Below are positions 49,086 through 59,232 of a stretch of 64,000 nucleotides of DNA, in pieces. The position numbers and the translations under genes were made by a program. The notes under the pieces are model-generated. The model searched no databases and was not told the DNA's origin. It was given only the letters and a program-made list of their open reading frames with translations. Every line of letters starts with the position of its first letter. Positions within the stretch are counted from its first letter, which is position 1. This DNA comes from Streptomyces marincola (GTDB lineage: Bacteria > Actinomycetota > Actinomycetes > Streptomycetales > Streptomycetaceae): NCBI RefSeq assembly GCF_020410765.1, contig NZ_CP084541.1:4917001-4981000 (forward strand). Reading direction: 5' to 3'.

Positions 49086-50246
49086 TCAGCCGCCCGCGGC
49101 CCGGCCGGCCCGCGGACGCGCGGCCATCGTGCGCACGGTGCGGTTCACGTCGGACGGCGAGACGATGCCCGCGATCCGGCCCTCGTCGAGCACGAGGACG
49201 CGGTGCTCGGCGCCGGGTTCGAGGCGCGGCAGCAGGTCGGCCAGGGCCTCGTCGGGCCGGGCCACGCGCGTGCGGGACAGCGGGCGCATGACCGCGCCGA
49301 CGGTGGTGTGCGGGCGTTCGCGCTCCGGCACCCGGCTCGCGCCCTCGACGGTCACCAGGCCGACGGGCCGCTCCGGGTCCTCGCCCGTGACCGGGAACGC
49401 GGTGTGCCGCTCCGCCCGCGCGGGATCGCGCAGCAGGTCCTCGACCGTCAGCCGTTCCGGGACGGTCACGGGTCCCGGCGTCATGGTGTCCCGCACCGCG
49501 ACCCCGGACACCAGTTCGCGGACGCGGGCCTGGCGGCCCTCCTGGCCGGCCGCGACCACGAGGAACCAGCCGATCAGCGCCAGCCACAGACCGCCGAACC
49601 ACGCCGTCCACAGGAACTGCCACAGGCCCGCGACCACGAGCACCCAGCCGAACGCGCGGCCCGCCGTCGCCGCGCCCTCGGTCGCCCGCAGCCGGTCGCC
49701 GCCGCGCCACCACAGGTACGCGCGCAGCAGCCGGCCGCCGTCGAGCGGGGCGGCGGGGATCGCGTTGAACACCGCGAGCACCAGGTTGATCGCCGCGAGC
49801 CACGCCACGGCCTCCACCAGCAGGGCCGCCGCGCCCATGGCCCCGAGCAGCCAGGTGAGCAGCGCGAACGCCGCGCCGAGCACCAGGCTCACCAGCGGTC
49901 CCGCGCCCGCGACGCGCAGCTCGGCGCGCGGGTCCTGCGCCTCGGTGCGCATGCGCGTCGCGCCGCCGAGCAGCCACAGCACGATGTCGTCGACGTCGAT
50001 GCCGTGCCGGCGCGCGACGATCGCGTGCGCCAGTTCGTGGGCCAGCAGGGACGCGAAGAACACCACGGCCGTGGCCAGTCCCGCCACGGCGTAGAGGGGC
50101 CAGGCGCGGTCCGGGTGCGCCTCGGGCAGCCGGCCACCGGCCAGGCCCGAGGCGATGAGCGCGAAGACCAGCAGGACGCTCCAGTTGACCCCGATCCCGA
50201 TTCCCGCGATCCGCCCCAGCGTGAAGGTCGCCCGCACGGCACTCAC
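49086..50246 (-). CDS. Site-2-type M50 metalloprotease with CBS domains
   Basis: This 386-residue integral membrane protease has the zinc motif HELAH (His70-Glu71-x-x-His74 in LLAHELAHAIV) and the NAIPAAPLDGGRLLRA motif whose Asp is the third ligand. About six TM segments are visible. Two CBS-type regulatory repeats follow (about 250-375; VRDTMTPGPVTVPERLT; VGAVMRPLSRTRVAR). Such enzymes cleave TM anti-sigma factors or other membrane proteins. The start is GTG at 50246. CBS domains suggest adenylate or ion control. The substrate is unknown. Confidence 0.9.
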   Translation of the reverse strand: MSAVRATFTLGRIAGIGIGVNWSVLLVFALIASGLAGGRLPEAHPDRAWPLYAVAGLATAVVFFASLLAHELAHAIVARRHGIDVDDIVLWLLGGATRMRTEAQDPRAELRVAGAGPLVSLVLGAAFALLTWLLGAMGAAALLVEAVAWLAAINLVLAVFNAIPAAPLDGGRLLRAYLWWRGGDRLRATEGAATAGRAFGWVLVVAGLWQFLWTAWFGGLWLALIGWFLVVAAGQEGRQARVRELVSGVAVRDTMTPGPVTVPERLTVEDLLRDPARAERHTAFPVTGEDPERPVGLVTVEGASRVPERERPHTTVGAVMRPLSRTRVARPDEALADLLPRLEPGAEHRVLVLDEGRIAGIVSPSDVNRTVRTMAARPRAGRAAGG

Positions 50247-50370
50247 TCCGTTCCGGCCGGTTCCGTTCGTGTCGTCGAAGGGCCACGGGTACCCGCGGGC
50301 ACGGCGCGCATGCCCGGCGCGCGAGCCGCGGGCGCTCGGCGTTCGACGCGCCGGGCGCCGGGACGCTCCC

Positions 50371-50376
50371 TACAGT
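50371..50376 (+). promoter_or_regulatory. -10 element of a probably leaderless transcript (PolX-like gene)
   Basis: TACAGT ends seven bases before the ATG at 50384 and no Shine-Dalgarno is present. It matches the TANNNT form of leaderless Streptomyces promoters. Confidence 0.5.
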
Positions 50377-50383
50377 GGGAACC

Positions 50384-52138
50384 ATGGCCCGGGTGAACGA
50401 CGAGGTCGAGGCGCTGCTCCTGGAGTACGCCGACCTGATCGCGATCACCGGCGGCGACGCGTTCAGGCAACGCGCCTACGAGCGCGCGGCGCGCGGCGTC
50501 CGCGGCCACCCCGAGGACATCTCCCGCCTGGACGCGGCGGACCTGCGGGCCGTTCCCGGCGTCGGCAGGTCGACGGCGGACAAGATCGAGGAGTACCTGC
50601 GCACCGGCCGGATCGCCGCGCTCGACCGGGCCCGCGCGGCCGTTCCGCAGGGCGTGCGGCGGCTGCTGGCCGTGCCGGGACTCGGGCCGAAGAAGGCGAT
50701 GGCGCTGTACCGGGAGCGCGGCATCGCGTCGGTCGACCAGCTCGCCGAGGCCATCGCCCGCGACGGCCTGAAGGGCCTGTCCGGGTTCGGGCCCGGCACG
50801 GTGCGCGGCATCCTGCGCGGCGTCGAAACGCTCAGGTCCACCGGCGGGCGGCTGCTGCTCGACGCCGCGACCGGGCTCGCGGACGAGGCCGTCGCCGCCG
50901 TGTCGGCCGCGCCGGGCTGCGAGCGGTGCGCGTTCGCCGGCTCGCTGCGCCGCATGCGCGAGACGGTCGGGCACATCGACGTGCTCGCCGCGGCCCGTGA
51001 CCCCGAGCCGTTGATCGCGGCGTTCACCGCCATGCCGTCGGCCGCGGAGACCGCGGAGCGCGGCCCGGCGGAGGCGTCGGTCCGCACGGCCGACGGCTTC
51101 AGGATCGACCTGTGCGTGCTGCCGCCCGAGGCGTGGGGCGCGGGACTGCTGCACCGCACCGGCTCGCGCGCGCACCACGCGCGCCTGCGCGCGCTCGCGG
51201 CGGACGCCGGGCTGCGCCTGGCGTGGGACGGCCTGTTCGACGCCGACGGCGGCGACCGCGTGGCGGCGGGCACCGAGGAGGAGGTGTACGCGCGGCTCGG
51301 CCTGCCGTGGATCGCTCCCACGCTGCGCGAGGACCGCGGCGAGGTGGAGGCCGCGCTGCGCGGCGCGCCGCACCGCCCGGTGGCGGTCGAGGACATCCGC
51401 GGCGACCTGCACACCCACACCGACCTGACCGACGGCCTGGCCTCGCTGCCCGACATGGTGGCCGCGGGCGCCGCGCGCGGCTACTCCTACTACGCGGTGA
51501 CCGACCACGCGCCGATGCTGCGGATGCAGCGGATGACGGAGGAGAAGATCCTCGCCCAGCGGGACCGGCTGCGCGCGCTCGCCGGGCGGCACCGGGGGCT
51601 CGCGCTGCTGCACGGCACCGAGCTGAACATCGGCCCGGACGGCGGTGTGGACTGGCCGGACGCGTTCCTCGCCGGCTTCGACGTGTGCGTGGCGTCGGTG
51701 CACTCGCACTTCGGCCTCGACCGCGCCGCGCAGACCCGGCGGCTGATCGCCGCCTGCGAGAACCCGTACGTCGACATCATCGGGCACCTCACCACGCGCA
51801 GAATCGGACGGCGCGAGGGCATCGACGTGGATCTGGACGCGGTGTTCGCCGCGTGCGCGCGCACCGGGACGGCCGTGGAGGTCAACGGCCATCCCAACCG
51901 CCTCGACCTGCGCGACGAACACGTGCTGCTCGCGCGCCGGCACGGCGTGCGGTTCGCGGTGGACAGCGACGCGCACTCCACGGGCGAACTCGGCACCATG
52001 CGCTGGGGCGTCGGCACCGCGCAGCGCGGCTGGCTCACCACCGACGACGTGATCAACACCTGGCCGCTCTCCCGCCTCGGCCGCTTCCTGCGGGCGCCGG
52101 GGCGCGCGCCGCTCGGCCGCGCGCGCCGAGGCACCTGA
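50384..52138 (+). CDS. PolX-like DNA polymerase / PHP-domain protein
   Basis: This 584-residue protein has the X-family polymerase N-terminus with HhH motifs (VPGVGRSTADKIEEYL; VPGLGPKKAMALYRERG) and the nucleotidyltransferase domain. A C-terminal PHP phosphoesterase domain (GDLHTHTDLTDG; HLTTRRIGRREG; DSDAHS) follows. In the polymerase active site the motif reads GHIDVL (His197-x-Asp199) instead of GDID, so the first catalytic Asp is replaced by His; the third Asp (FRIDLCV) is kept. Polymerisation may be lost or altered while PHP exonuclease activity remains. The gene is probably leaderless. Confidence 0.87.
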   Translation: MARVNDEVEALLLEYADLIAITGGDAFRQRAYERAARGVRGHPEDISRLDAADLRAVPGVGRSTADKIEEYLRTGRIAALDRARAAVPQGVRRLLAVPGLGPKKAMALYRERGIASVDQLAEAIARDGLKGLSGFGPGTVRGILRGVETLRSTGGRLLLDAATGLADEAVAAVSAAPGCERCAFAGSLRRMRETVGHIDVLAAARDPEPLIAAFTAMPSAAETAERGPAEASVRTADGFRIDLCVLPPEAWGAGLLHRTGSRAHHARLRALAADAGLRLAWDGLFDADGGDRVAAGTEEEVYARLGLPWIAPTLREDRGEVEAALRGAPHRPVAVEDIRGDLHTHTDLTDGLASLPDMVAAGAARGYSYYAVTDHAPMLRMQRMTEEKILAQRDRLRALAGRHRGLALLHGTELNIGPDGGVDWPDAFLAGFDVCVASVHSHFGLDRAAQTRRLIAACENPYVDIIGHLTTRRIGRREGIDVDLDAVFAACARTGTAVEVNGHPNRLDLRDEHVLLARRHGVRFAVDSDAHSTGELGTMRWGVGTAQRGWLTTDDVINTWPLSRLGRFLRAPGRAPLGRARRGT

Positions 52139-52164
52139 CGGGCCGCGGCGCCTGACGGGCCCGC

Positions 52165-53445
<1,281 letters not shown>

Positions 53446-53551
53446 CGCGTCCTGCCCTTCTGCCGTGTCCTGCTGCTCGGTTCCGCGGGACCGCGCCGGC
53501 CCCGCGCGCCGCCGCCGCCGGGGTGCGACCGCCGCGCGCCGTCCGCGCCCC

Positions 53552-54625
53552 TCACCGCGGTGGCTCCGCGGACGGTGGCGTGACCTGCACCGACAGGTCG
53601 TTGTCCAGCGTGTAGTAGGGGCGGAACGTGACGCCGCCCGCCTCGGTGTCCGGGTACACGAACACCGCCTTCTTGTCCGCGACGTCGTCGAGCAGCCGGG
53701 CCACGCGGACCCTGCGGGCCTTGAGCGACGGCTTCACGAACACGTCCCACACGGCCGGCGGCCCCGGCTCGGGCACGGGCGTGAGCGCCGCCCAGGCGGC
53801 GGTGAACGAGAAGGCGCCGTCGCCCTCGTCGCGCAGCGGCACCTTGGCGGTGGTGGCGCCGCCGCAGCCGCGCAGCCGCAGCACGGCCGCGCCGCCGAGG
53901 CCCGCGGCGGCCCCGAACAACCGCCCCCGCACGGCGAACCCTTCCGCGGTCACCCGCAGCTCGCCCGCCTCGGCGAGCGCCGGGCGCAGCCAGGCCCGCA
54001 CGGCGAAGTAGCCGTCCTTGGTCGCGTAGGGCAGGCGCACGGCCAGCGGGCGTCCGCCGGGGGCGTGCGCAGCTGCGCCCCCGGCGAGGACGCGCAGGTC
54101 GCGCACGCCCGGCACGACGCGCTGCCGCGGCGCGCCGGGCGCGTCGCACACGAACGCGTCCCAGCGGCCCTCGGCCAGCGCCGGTGCCTCGGGCACCTCG
54201 GCGTGCCAGCGGCCCGGCGCGCCCGGCGCGGGGCGCAGCGGCAGGGCGTGCGCGACGGTTTCCTGCGCGCCCTTCGCGGGGCGCAGGGCCAGGTGCAGCA
54301 CCGGTGCCGCCGCGTCGCGCAGCCCGCGCAGCGTGACGGTCAGGCGGCCGTCGGCGTCCAACGCGCTGTCGGCACGCGGCAGTTTGTCCTTCGGCGTGCG
54401 GTCCTCCGGCGTCCTGTCCCGCGAGGCGCCGTCCTCGGACGTGCTGTTTCCCGGCGTGCTGTTCTCGGGCCTGCTGTTTTCCGGCGCGCTGTTCTCCGGC
54501 ATGCCGTCCTCCGAAGGGCGGTCGTCCGGCGCGTGTCCCGGGCGCCGGGCACCGGCCGCCCCGCCCGGCGCGCCGCCGTTGCCCCGCCCGTCGCGCGGGG
54601 TGCCCCCCGGGATGCTTCCGCTCAT
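53552..54625 (-). CDS. Uncharacterised protein linked to a glycosyltransferase
   Basis: This 357-residue protein has a low-complexity N-terminal region (about 1-85) with four pentapeptide PENSx-type repeats. A C-terminal beta-rich half follows (GRLTVTLRGLRDAAAPVLHLALR, DGYFAVRAWLRPALAEAGELRV, GAFSFTAAWAALTP; RRVRVARLLDD). No catalytic motif was recognised. Its ATG overlaps the stop of the upstream glycosyltransferase gene (ATGA), so it is likely a partner in polysaccharide or glycoprotein assembly. The repeats are encoded by 15-bp tandem units. Confidence 0.7.
   Translation of the reverse strand: MSGSIPGGTPRDGRGNGGAPGGAAGARRPGHAPDDRPSEDGMPENSAPENSRPENSTPGNSTSEDGASRDRTPEDRTPKDKLPRADSALDADGRLTVTLRGLRDAAAPVLHLALRPAKGAQETVAHALPLRPAPGAPGRWHAEVPEAPALAEGRWDAFVCDAPGAPRQRVVPGVRDLRVLAGGAAAHAPGGRPLAVRLPYATKDGYFAVRAWLRPALAEAGELRVTAEGFAVRGRLFGAAAGLGGAAVLRLRGCGGATTAKVPLRDEGDGAFSFTAAWAALTPVPEPGPPAVWDVFVKPSLKARRVRVARLLDDVADKKAVFVYPDTEAGGVTFRPYYTLDNDLSVQVTPPSAEPPR
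54441..54500. repeat. 15-bp tandem repeat encoding PENSx units
   Basis: Four head-to-tail 15-bp units of consensus GTGCTGTTCTCCGGC start at 54441, 54456, 54471 and 54486; further degenerate copies flank them. They sit in the disordered N-terminal part of the uncharacterised glycosyltransferase-linked gene, and a change in copy number keeps the frame. Confidence 0.85.
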
Positions 54626-55908
54626 CGGCCGTCGCCCTTCCGCACGGTGCGCAGCGTGGTCACGCCGAGCGCGACCACCGCGTCCTTCATCGCGTGTCCG
54701 CGGCTGACCACCGAGGCGGCCAGCCGCCGCCCGGCCGCCGCCCTCGCCCTGACCAGGGAACGGGCGCGGCGGGCCCTCCGCGTCTCCGCCAGGCCGGCGA
54801 ACAGCGCCTCCGCCTGCTCGACGACCGGCACCGGGTCGAAGCGCCGCGCGTGGTCGAGCGCGGCCCTGCCCATGCGCCGCCGCAGGTCGTCGTCGCGGAT
54901 CAGGTCCAGGAGCGCCGCGGCCAGCGCGTCCCGGTCGCCGACCGGCACCAGCCGGCCGTCCACGCCGTCGTCGATGATCTCGGCCGGTCCGTAGGGGCAG
55001 TTCGTGGACACCACGGGAAGACCGCAGCGCATCGCCTCGACGATGGTCATGCCGAACGGCTCGAAGCTCGACGTCACGGCGGCGATGGAGCCCTTCACCC
55101 ACTCGGCCTCGATGGGCGAGGCGGTGCCCATGAGGAACACGTTGTTGTACAGGCCCAGGTCCTCGATCAGCCGGCGGAGCCTGGCCTGCTCCTCGCCCCG
55201 GCCGTAGATCCGCAGCCGCCAGTCGGGCCGTTCCGCCGCCACGGCGGCGAACGCGCGGATCAGCAGGTCGTGCCGTTTGGAGCGCACCAGCCGCCCGGCC
55301 GCGACGACGATGCGCCCGCTGCCGTCGGCCGGCGGCAGCGCGGGCTCGGGAACGCTGTTGGGCAGGGCCGTGACCTGCACGCCCGGCAGCCGCATCTTGC
55401 GCCGGTACGCCTCGGCGTCCGCGTGCGTGACGGTCGTGAGCGCGTCGAGGCGCGGGTAGACGCGGCGCAGTTCGCCGCGCAGCGCCGCCGGGTGGTTGTC
55501 GAGGGTCAGGTGCTCCTGCCCGACGCGCACGGCGTGCTTCGGGCCCTGGAGGGCGAGGTGCACGTTGAGGCCGGGGCGGGTGCCGACCACGACGTCGGAG
55601 TCGAGCGCGGACAGGCACGCGCCGATCCGCTGGTCCGTCAGTTCGCTGTACTGGTGGTAGCGGTACTCGGACGCGGGGAAGACCCGCGCCGGCCGTTGGC
55701 GTGCCGGGTGGTCGCGTTCCGTCCGCAGGTCGATCAGGTGCCGCAGTCGCACGTTCGTGCCCAGGGTGAACGTGGGTTCCTCGCGGTGCCGGTGCACGGA
55801 AATGATCTCGACCTCGTGCCGTTCGGCCAGGGCCTGGGCGAGATTGAACGTCGTCTTGATGGTGCCCCCGATCCCGTAGCCGTTGTGGAGGAGGAAGGAG
55901 ATCTTCAT
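54622..55908 (-). CDS. Family-4-type glycosyltransferase
   Basis: This 428-residue GT-B glycosyltransferase starts with SFLLHNGYGIGGTIKTTFNLAQAL (acceptor domain), then has IVVAAGRLVRSKRHDLLIRAFA and AVTSSFEPFGMTIVEAMRCGLPVVST, where the E-x7-E nucleotide-sugar motif is seen. It likely adds sugars to a cell-surface or teichoic-acid-like polymer in the cytoplasm. The ATG at 55908 gives GAGGTG ten bases upstream; the GTG at 55920 is an alternative. It is coupled to the downstream uncharacterised gene by an ATGA overlap. Confidence 0.88.
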   Translation of the reverse strand: MKISFLLHNGYGIGGTIKTTFNLAQALAERHEVEIISVHRHREEPTFTLGTNVRLRHLIDLRTERDHPARQRPARVFPASEYRYHQYSELTDQRIGACLSALDSDVVVGTRPGLNVHLALQGPKHAVRVGQEHLTLDNHPAALRGELRRVYPRLDALTTVTHADAEAYRRKMRLPGVQVTALPNSVPEPALPPADGSGRIVVAAGRLVRSKRHDLLIRAFAAVAAERPDWRLRIYGRGEEQARLRRLIEDLGLYNNVFLMGTASPIEAEWVKGSIAAVTSSFEPFGMTIVEAMRCGLPVVSTNCPYGPAEIIDDGVDGRLVPVGDRDALAAALLDLIRDDDLRRRMGRAALDHARRFDPVPVVEQAEALFAGLAETRRARRARSLVRARAAAGRRLAASVVSRGHAMKDAVVALGVTTLRTVRKGDGR

Positions 55909-56149
55909 GCGGGCGTACACCTCATTGGCAAGCGCACGGTTGACCGGCGTCGGGTTGGGGGGTCACGCGTCGGGAGGCCGCTTCCGCGCCGGGTCGGGGG
56001 CGCGGGGGAGCCGCTGCGGACGCGCGGAGCGCCGGCCCGTGGCCTGCCGGGGGAGCGGGGGGCGCGCCGTGCTCACGAAGGTAGCGCAGCCGGGAGGGTG
56101 GTTCCCGCCGCGCACGCCCCGCGCGCGGTCTTTCCGCCCGCCGGGCGGA

Positions 56150-58558
56150 TCAGCCGCGCGCACCCCAGCTCCAGTCCTCGACCTCGGGCAGGTCCCTCCC
56201 GTGCTCGCGGATCCAGCGGTCGTGCCGGCCGCGCGTGTCGGCCATGAGCTGCCGCACGCGCGCCGCCCGCACCGCGAGCCCGGGCACGCGGTCGATCACG
56301 TCCATCACGAGCCGGTAGCGGTCCAGGTCGTTGCGCACCACCATGTCGAACGGCGTCGTCGTGGTGCCCTCCTCCACGTAGCCGCGCACATGCAGGTCGG
56401 CGTGGTTCGCCCGCCGGTACGTCAGGCGGTGGATCAGCCACGGGTAGCCGTGGTAGGCGAAGATCACCGGCCGGTCGCGCGTGAACAGGGCGTCGTAGTC
56501 GTGGTCGGACATCCCGTGCGGGTGCACCCCGGGCGGCATCAGGCGGGCGATGTCGACGACGTTCACCACCCGGACGGCCAGGTCCGGCAGGTGGCACCGC
56601 AGCAGGTCGGCGGCTGCCACCACCTCCTGCGTGGGCACGTCGCCCGCGCAGGCGAGCACCACGTCGGGCTCGCGGTCCGCCGACTCAGAGCCGGCCCACT
56701 CCCAGATCCCGGCGCCCCGCGCGCAGTGCGCCCGCGCCTCCTCAAGCCCGAGCCAGTCGAAGCACGGCTGCTTGCCCGCGACGACGACGTTCACGTAGTC
56801 CCGGCTGCGCAGCACGTGGTCGGCGACCGCGAGCAGCGTGTTCGTGTCGGGCGGCAGGTAGACGCGGACGACTTCGGGGCTCTTGTTCAGCACGTGGTCG
56901 ACGAAGCCCGGGTCCTGGTGGGAGAAGCCGTTGTGGTCCTGCCGCCACACGTGCGACGTCAGCAGGTAGGTCAGGGAGGCCACGGGCCGGCGCCACGGCA
57001 GCCGGCGCGAGGTGCGCAGCCACTTGATGTGCTGGTTCGCCATCGAGTCGACGATGTGGACGAACGCCTCGTAGCTCGCGAACAGGCCGTGCCTGCCCGT
57101 CAGCAGGTACCCCTCAAGCCAGCCCTGGCACAGATGCTCGGAGAGTACTTCCATCACCCGGCCGCCGCGCGCCAAGTGCTCGTCGACCGGCAGGGTCTCG
57201 GCGTCCCACGCCTTGTCGGTGGCGCCGTACACCGCCTGGAGCCGGTTGGACGCCGTCTCGTCCGGGCCCACGAGGCGGAAGTCGCGGCGTTCCGCGGTCG
57301 CCTTGATCAGCTGTTCGAGCAGGCCCCCGAGAACTTCCGTCGGCTCGTGCCGCGTGCCGCCCGGCGCGTCGACCTCGACCGCGTGGTCCGCGAGCGGGGG
57401 GACGGGCAGCGCCCGCAGCAGCGTACCCCCGTTGGCGCGCGGATTCGCGCCCAGCCGCCGCGTTCCCACCGGTACGTGCGCCAGAACGCCGTCGACCGGG
57501 CCGCCGTCCGCGCCGAACAGCTCCTCGGGCCGGTACGAACGCAGCCACTCCTCAAGCAGCCGCAGGTGCTCGGGGTTGTCGCGGGCGGCACCGAGCGGGA
57601 TCTGGTGCGACCGCCAGGTCCCCTCGACCTTGACCCCGTCGACCTCGGCCGGGCCCGTCCAGCCCTTCGGCGTGCGCAGCACGATCACCGGCCAGCGCGG
57701 CCGGTGCGTCGCGCCCTCCCGGCGCGCGGCCTGCTGGATCGCGGTGATCCGTTCGAGGGCGGACTCCATGGCCCAGGCCAGTTCGCGGTGCACCTCGGCC
57801 GGCTTCTCGCCCGAGACGTGCAGCGGGTAGTGGCCGTAGCCGCGCAGCAGGTCGTCGAGTTCCGACTCGGGCAGCCTGGCCAGGAGCGCCGGGTTCGCGA
57901 TCTTGTAGCCGTTGAGGTGCAGGATCGGCAGCACCGCGCCGTCGTGCACCGGGTCGAGGAACTTGTTCGAGTGCCAGGACCCCGCGAGCGGGCCGGTCTC
58001 GGCCTCGCCGTCGCCGATCACGCAGGCCACCAGCAGGTCCGGGTTGTCGAACGCGGCGCCGTACGCGTGAGCGAGTGAGTACCCCAGCTCGCCGCCCTCG
58101 TGGATCGATCCCGGCGTCTCGGGCGCGACATGGCTCGGGATGCCGCCAGGGAATGAGAACTGCCTGAACAGCCGCGCCATGCCTGGCTCGTCCCGCGTGA
58201 CGTCCGGATAGGTCTCGGTGTAGCTGCCGTCGAGCCAGGCGTTCGCCACCACGGCCGGGCCGCCGTGGCCCGGGCCCCACACGCAGATGGCGTCGAGGTC
58301 GTGCGCGCGGATCAGCCGGTTCAGGTGCGTGTGCACGAGGTTGAGCCCCGGCGACGTGCCCCAGTGGCCGAGCAGCCGCGGCTTCACGTGGTGCGGGCGC
58401 AGCGGCTCTTTCAAGAGCGGGTTGTCCATCAGGTAGATCTGGCCGGCGGACAGGTAGTTCGCCGCCCGCCAGTGCGCGTCGAGCGCCGCCGCCTCGGCGG
58501 CGTCGAGCCGGAAGAAACGGTCCTGCTGATCGTGCCGGTCGTTGGTGTCACGCGACAT
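56150..58558 (-). CDS. xfp: Xylulose-5-phosphate/fructose-6-phosphate phosphoketolase
   Basis: This 802-residue ThDP enzyme cleaves xylulose-5-P or fructose-6-P with phosphate to give acetyl-P. Hallmarks are YLSAGQIYLMDNPLLKEPL at the N-terminus, GPGHGGPA, the ThDP motif GDGEAETGPLAGSWHSN, and VHIVDSMANQHIKWL. YGHYPLHVSGE and HGMSDHDYDALFT follow. Length and order are complete. The ATG at 58558 has AAAGGG about ten bases upstream; an ATG at 58564 is in frame. Confidence 0.96.
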   Translation of the reverse strand: MSRDTNDRHDQQDRFFRLDAAEAAALDAHWRAANYLSAGQIYLMDNPLLKEPLRPHHVKPRLLGHWGTSPGLNLVHTHLNRLIRAHDLDAICVWGPGHGGPAVVANAWLDGSYTETYPDVTRDEPGMARLFRQFSFPGGIPSHVAPETPGSIHEGGELGYSLAHAYGAAFDNPDLLVACVIGDGEAETGPLAGSWHSNKFLDPVHDGAVLPILHLNGYKIANPALLARLPESELDDLLRGYGHYPLHVSGEKPAEVHRELAWAMESALERITAIQQAARREGATHRPRWPVIVLRTPKGWTGPAEVDGVKVEGTWRSHQIPLGAARDNPEHLRLLEEWLRSYRPEELFGADGGPVDGVLAHVPVGTRRLGANPRANGGTLLRALPVPPLADHAVEVDAPGGTRHEPTEVLGGLLEQLIKATAERRDFRLVGPDETASNRLQAVYGATDKAWDAETLPVDEHLARGGRVMEVLSEHLCQGWLEGYLLTGRHGLFASYEAFVHIVDSMANQHIKWLRTSRRLPWRRPVASLTYLLTSHVWRQDHNGFSHQDPGFVDHVLNKSPEVVRVYLPPDTNTLLAVADHVLRSRDYVNVVVAGKQPCFDWLGLEEARAHCARGAGIWEWAGSESADREPDVVLACAGDVPTQEVVAAADLLRCHLPDLAVRVVNVVDIARLMPPGVHPHGMSDHDYDALFTRDRPVIFAYHGYPWLIHRLTYRRANHADLHVRGYVEEGTTTTPFDMVVRNDLDRYRLVMDVIDRVPGLAVRAARVRQLMADTRGRHDRWIREHGRDLPEVEDWSWGARG

Positions 58559-58645
58559 CCGCAACGGCCCTTTCCTGGTCTCGTCCGTGGTCGTCCGCAG
58601 GCGGGGCGGGGGAGCGGCGGGGCGCCCGGCCCGGCCGGGGCCGTC

Positions 58646-59050
58646 TCAGCCGTCGCGCGCCTCGCGCGTCCGCGAGCGGTTCGCCCGCCGGACCGCCGAC
58701 AGCAGCTCAGACCTGTCCATGCGGGAGCGGCCCGCGACGCCCAGGCGTTTGGCCAGCTCGTACAGGTGCTGCTTGGTGGCCTGCTCGTCCACGCCCTCAC
58801 CGCTGCGCCCGCCGACCTGGCGTGGCCGCGCGGACCGCGGGTCGGACGGGCCCTTGCGGCGCTTCTCCTTGCGCTCCCAGTGGTCGCCGACCTTCTCGTG
58901 GGTGTGCTTCAGCGCCCCGTAGGCGACGCGGTGGGCCCGCCGGCCCTCGCCGTACTCCCGCACCGCCGAATCGTGTGCCTTGATCCAGGTCCGCTGTGCG
59001 GAACGGGGTGACCGTTCCAGCGTCGAGGGCAGCTCCTGGCGTCCAGGCAT
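58646..59050 (-). CDS. ChaB-family small basic protein
   Basis: This 134-residue basic protein has a ChaB-type N-terminal half (MPGRQELPSTLERSPRSAQR, KVGDHWERKEKRRKGPSD). Its C-terminal helical part, with TKQHLYELAKRLGVAGRSRMDR, resembles a Rho N-terminal/SAP-like domain (HLYELAKRLGV, S-x-M-D-R-S-E-L). ChaB in enterobacteria is linked to cation transport, but here it probably binds nucleic acid. The start is ATG 59050. Confidence 0.85.
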   Translation of the reverse strand: MPGRQELPSTLERSPRSAQRTWIKAHDSAVREYGEGRRAHRVAYGALKHTHEKVGDHWERKEKRRKGPSDPRSARPRQVGGRSGEGVDEQATKQHLYELAKRLGVAGRSRMDRSELLSAVRRANRSRTREARDG

Positions 59051-59125
59051 GGTCTCTCACCTCCGTGTCCTCGGCCGGACCCCGGCGAGTACCCCGGGCG
59101 GGGCCGAGGAAACGGCGGGCGGCCA

Positions 59126-59232
59126 GGCCGAGGAGTCAGCCGGTGAGCCGTTCCGGCCGTCCCTCGACGAGCCCGGACTCCTCCAGACACCCGAGCCCGT
59201 CGGCGACAGCCCGCGACACGGAGTTCAGGATG
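59126..59232. repeat. 107-bp shared block, copy 1
   Basis: This copy and the one at 59874-59980 differ at only two of 107 positions, although the rest of the host genes are clearly diverged. It begins GGCCGAGGAGTCAGCC, ten bases past the stop of the minus-strand lipoprotein gene, and runs into its C-terminal codons. Confidence 0.9.
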
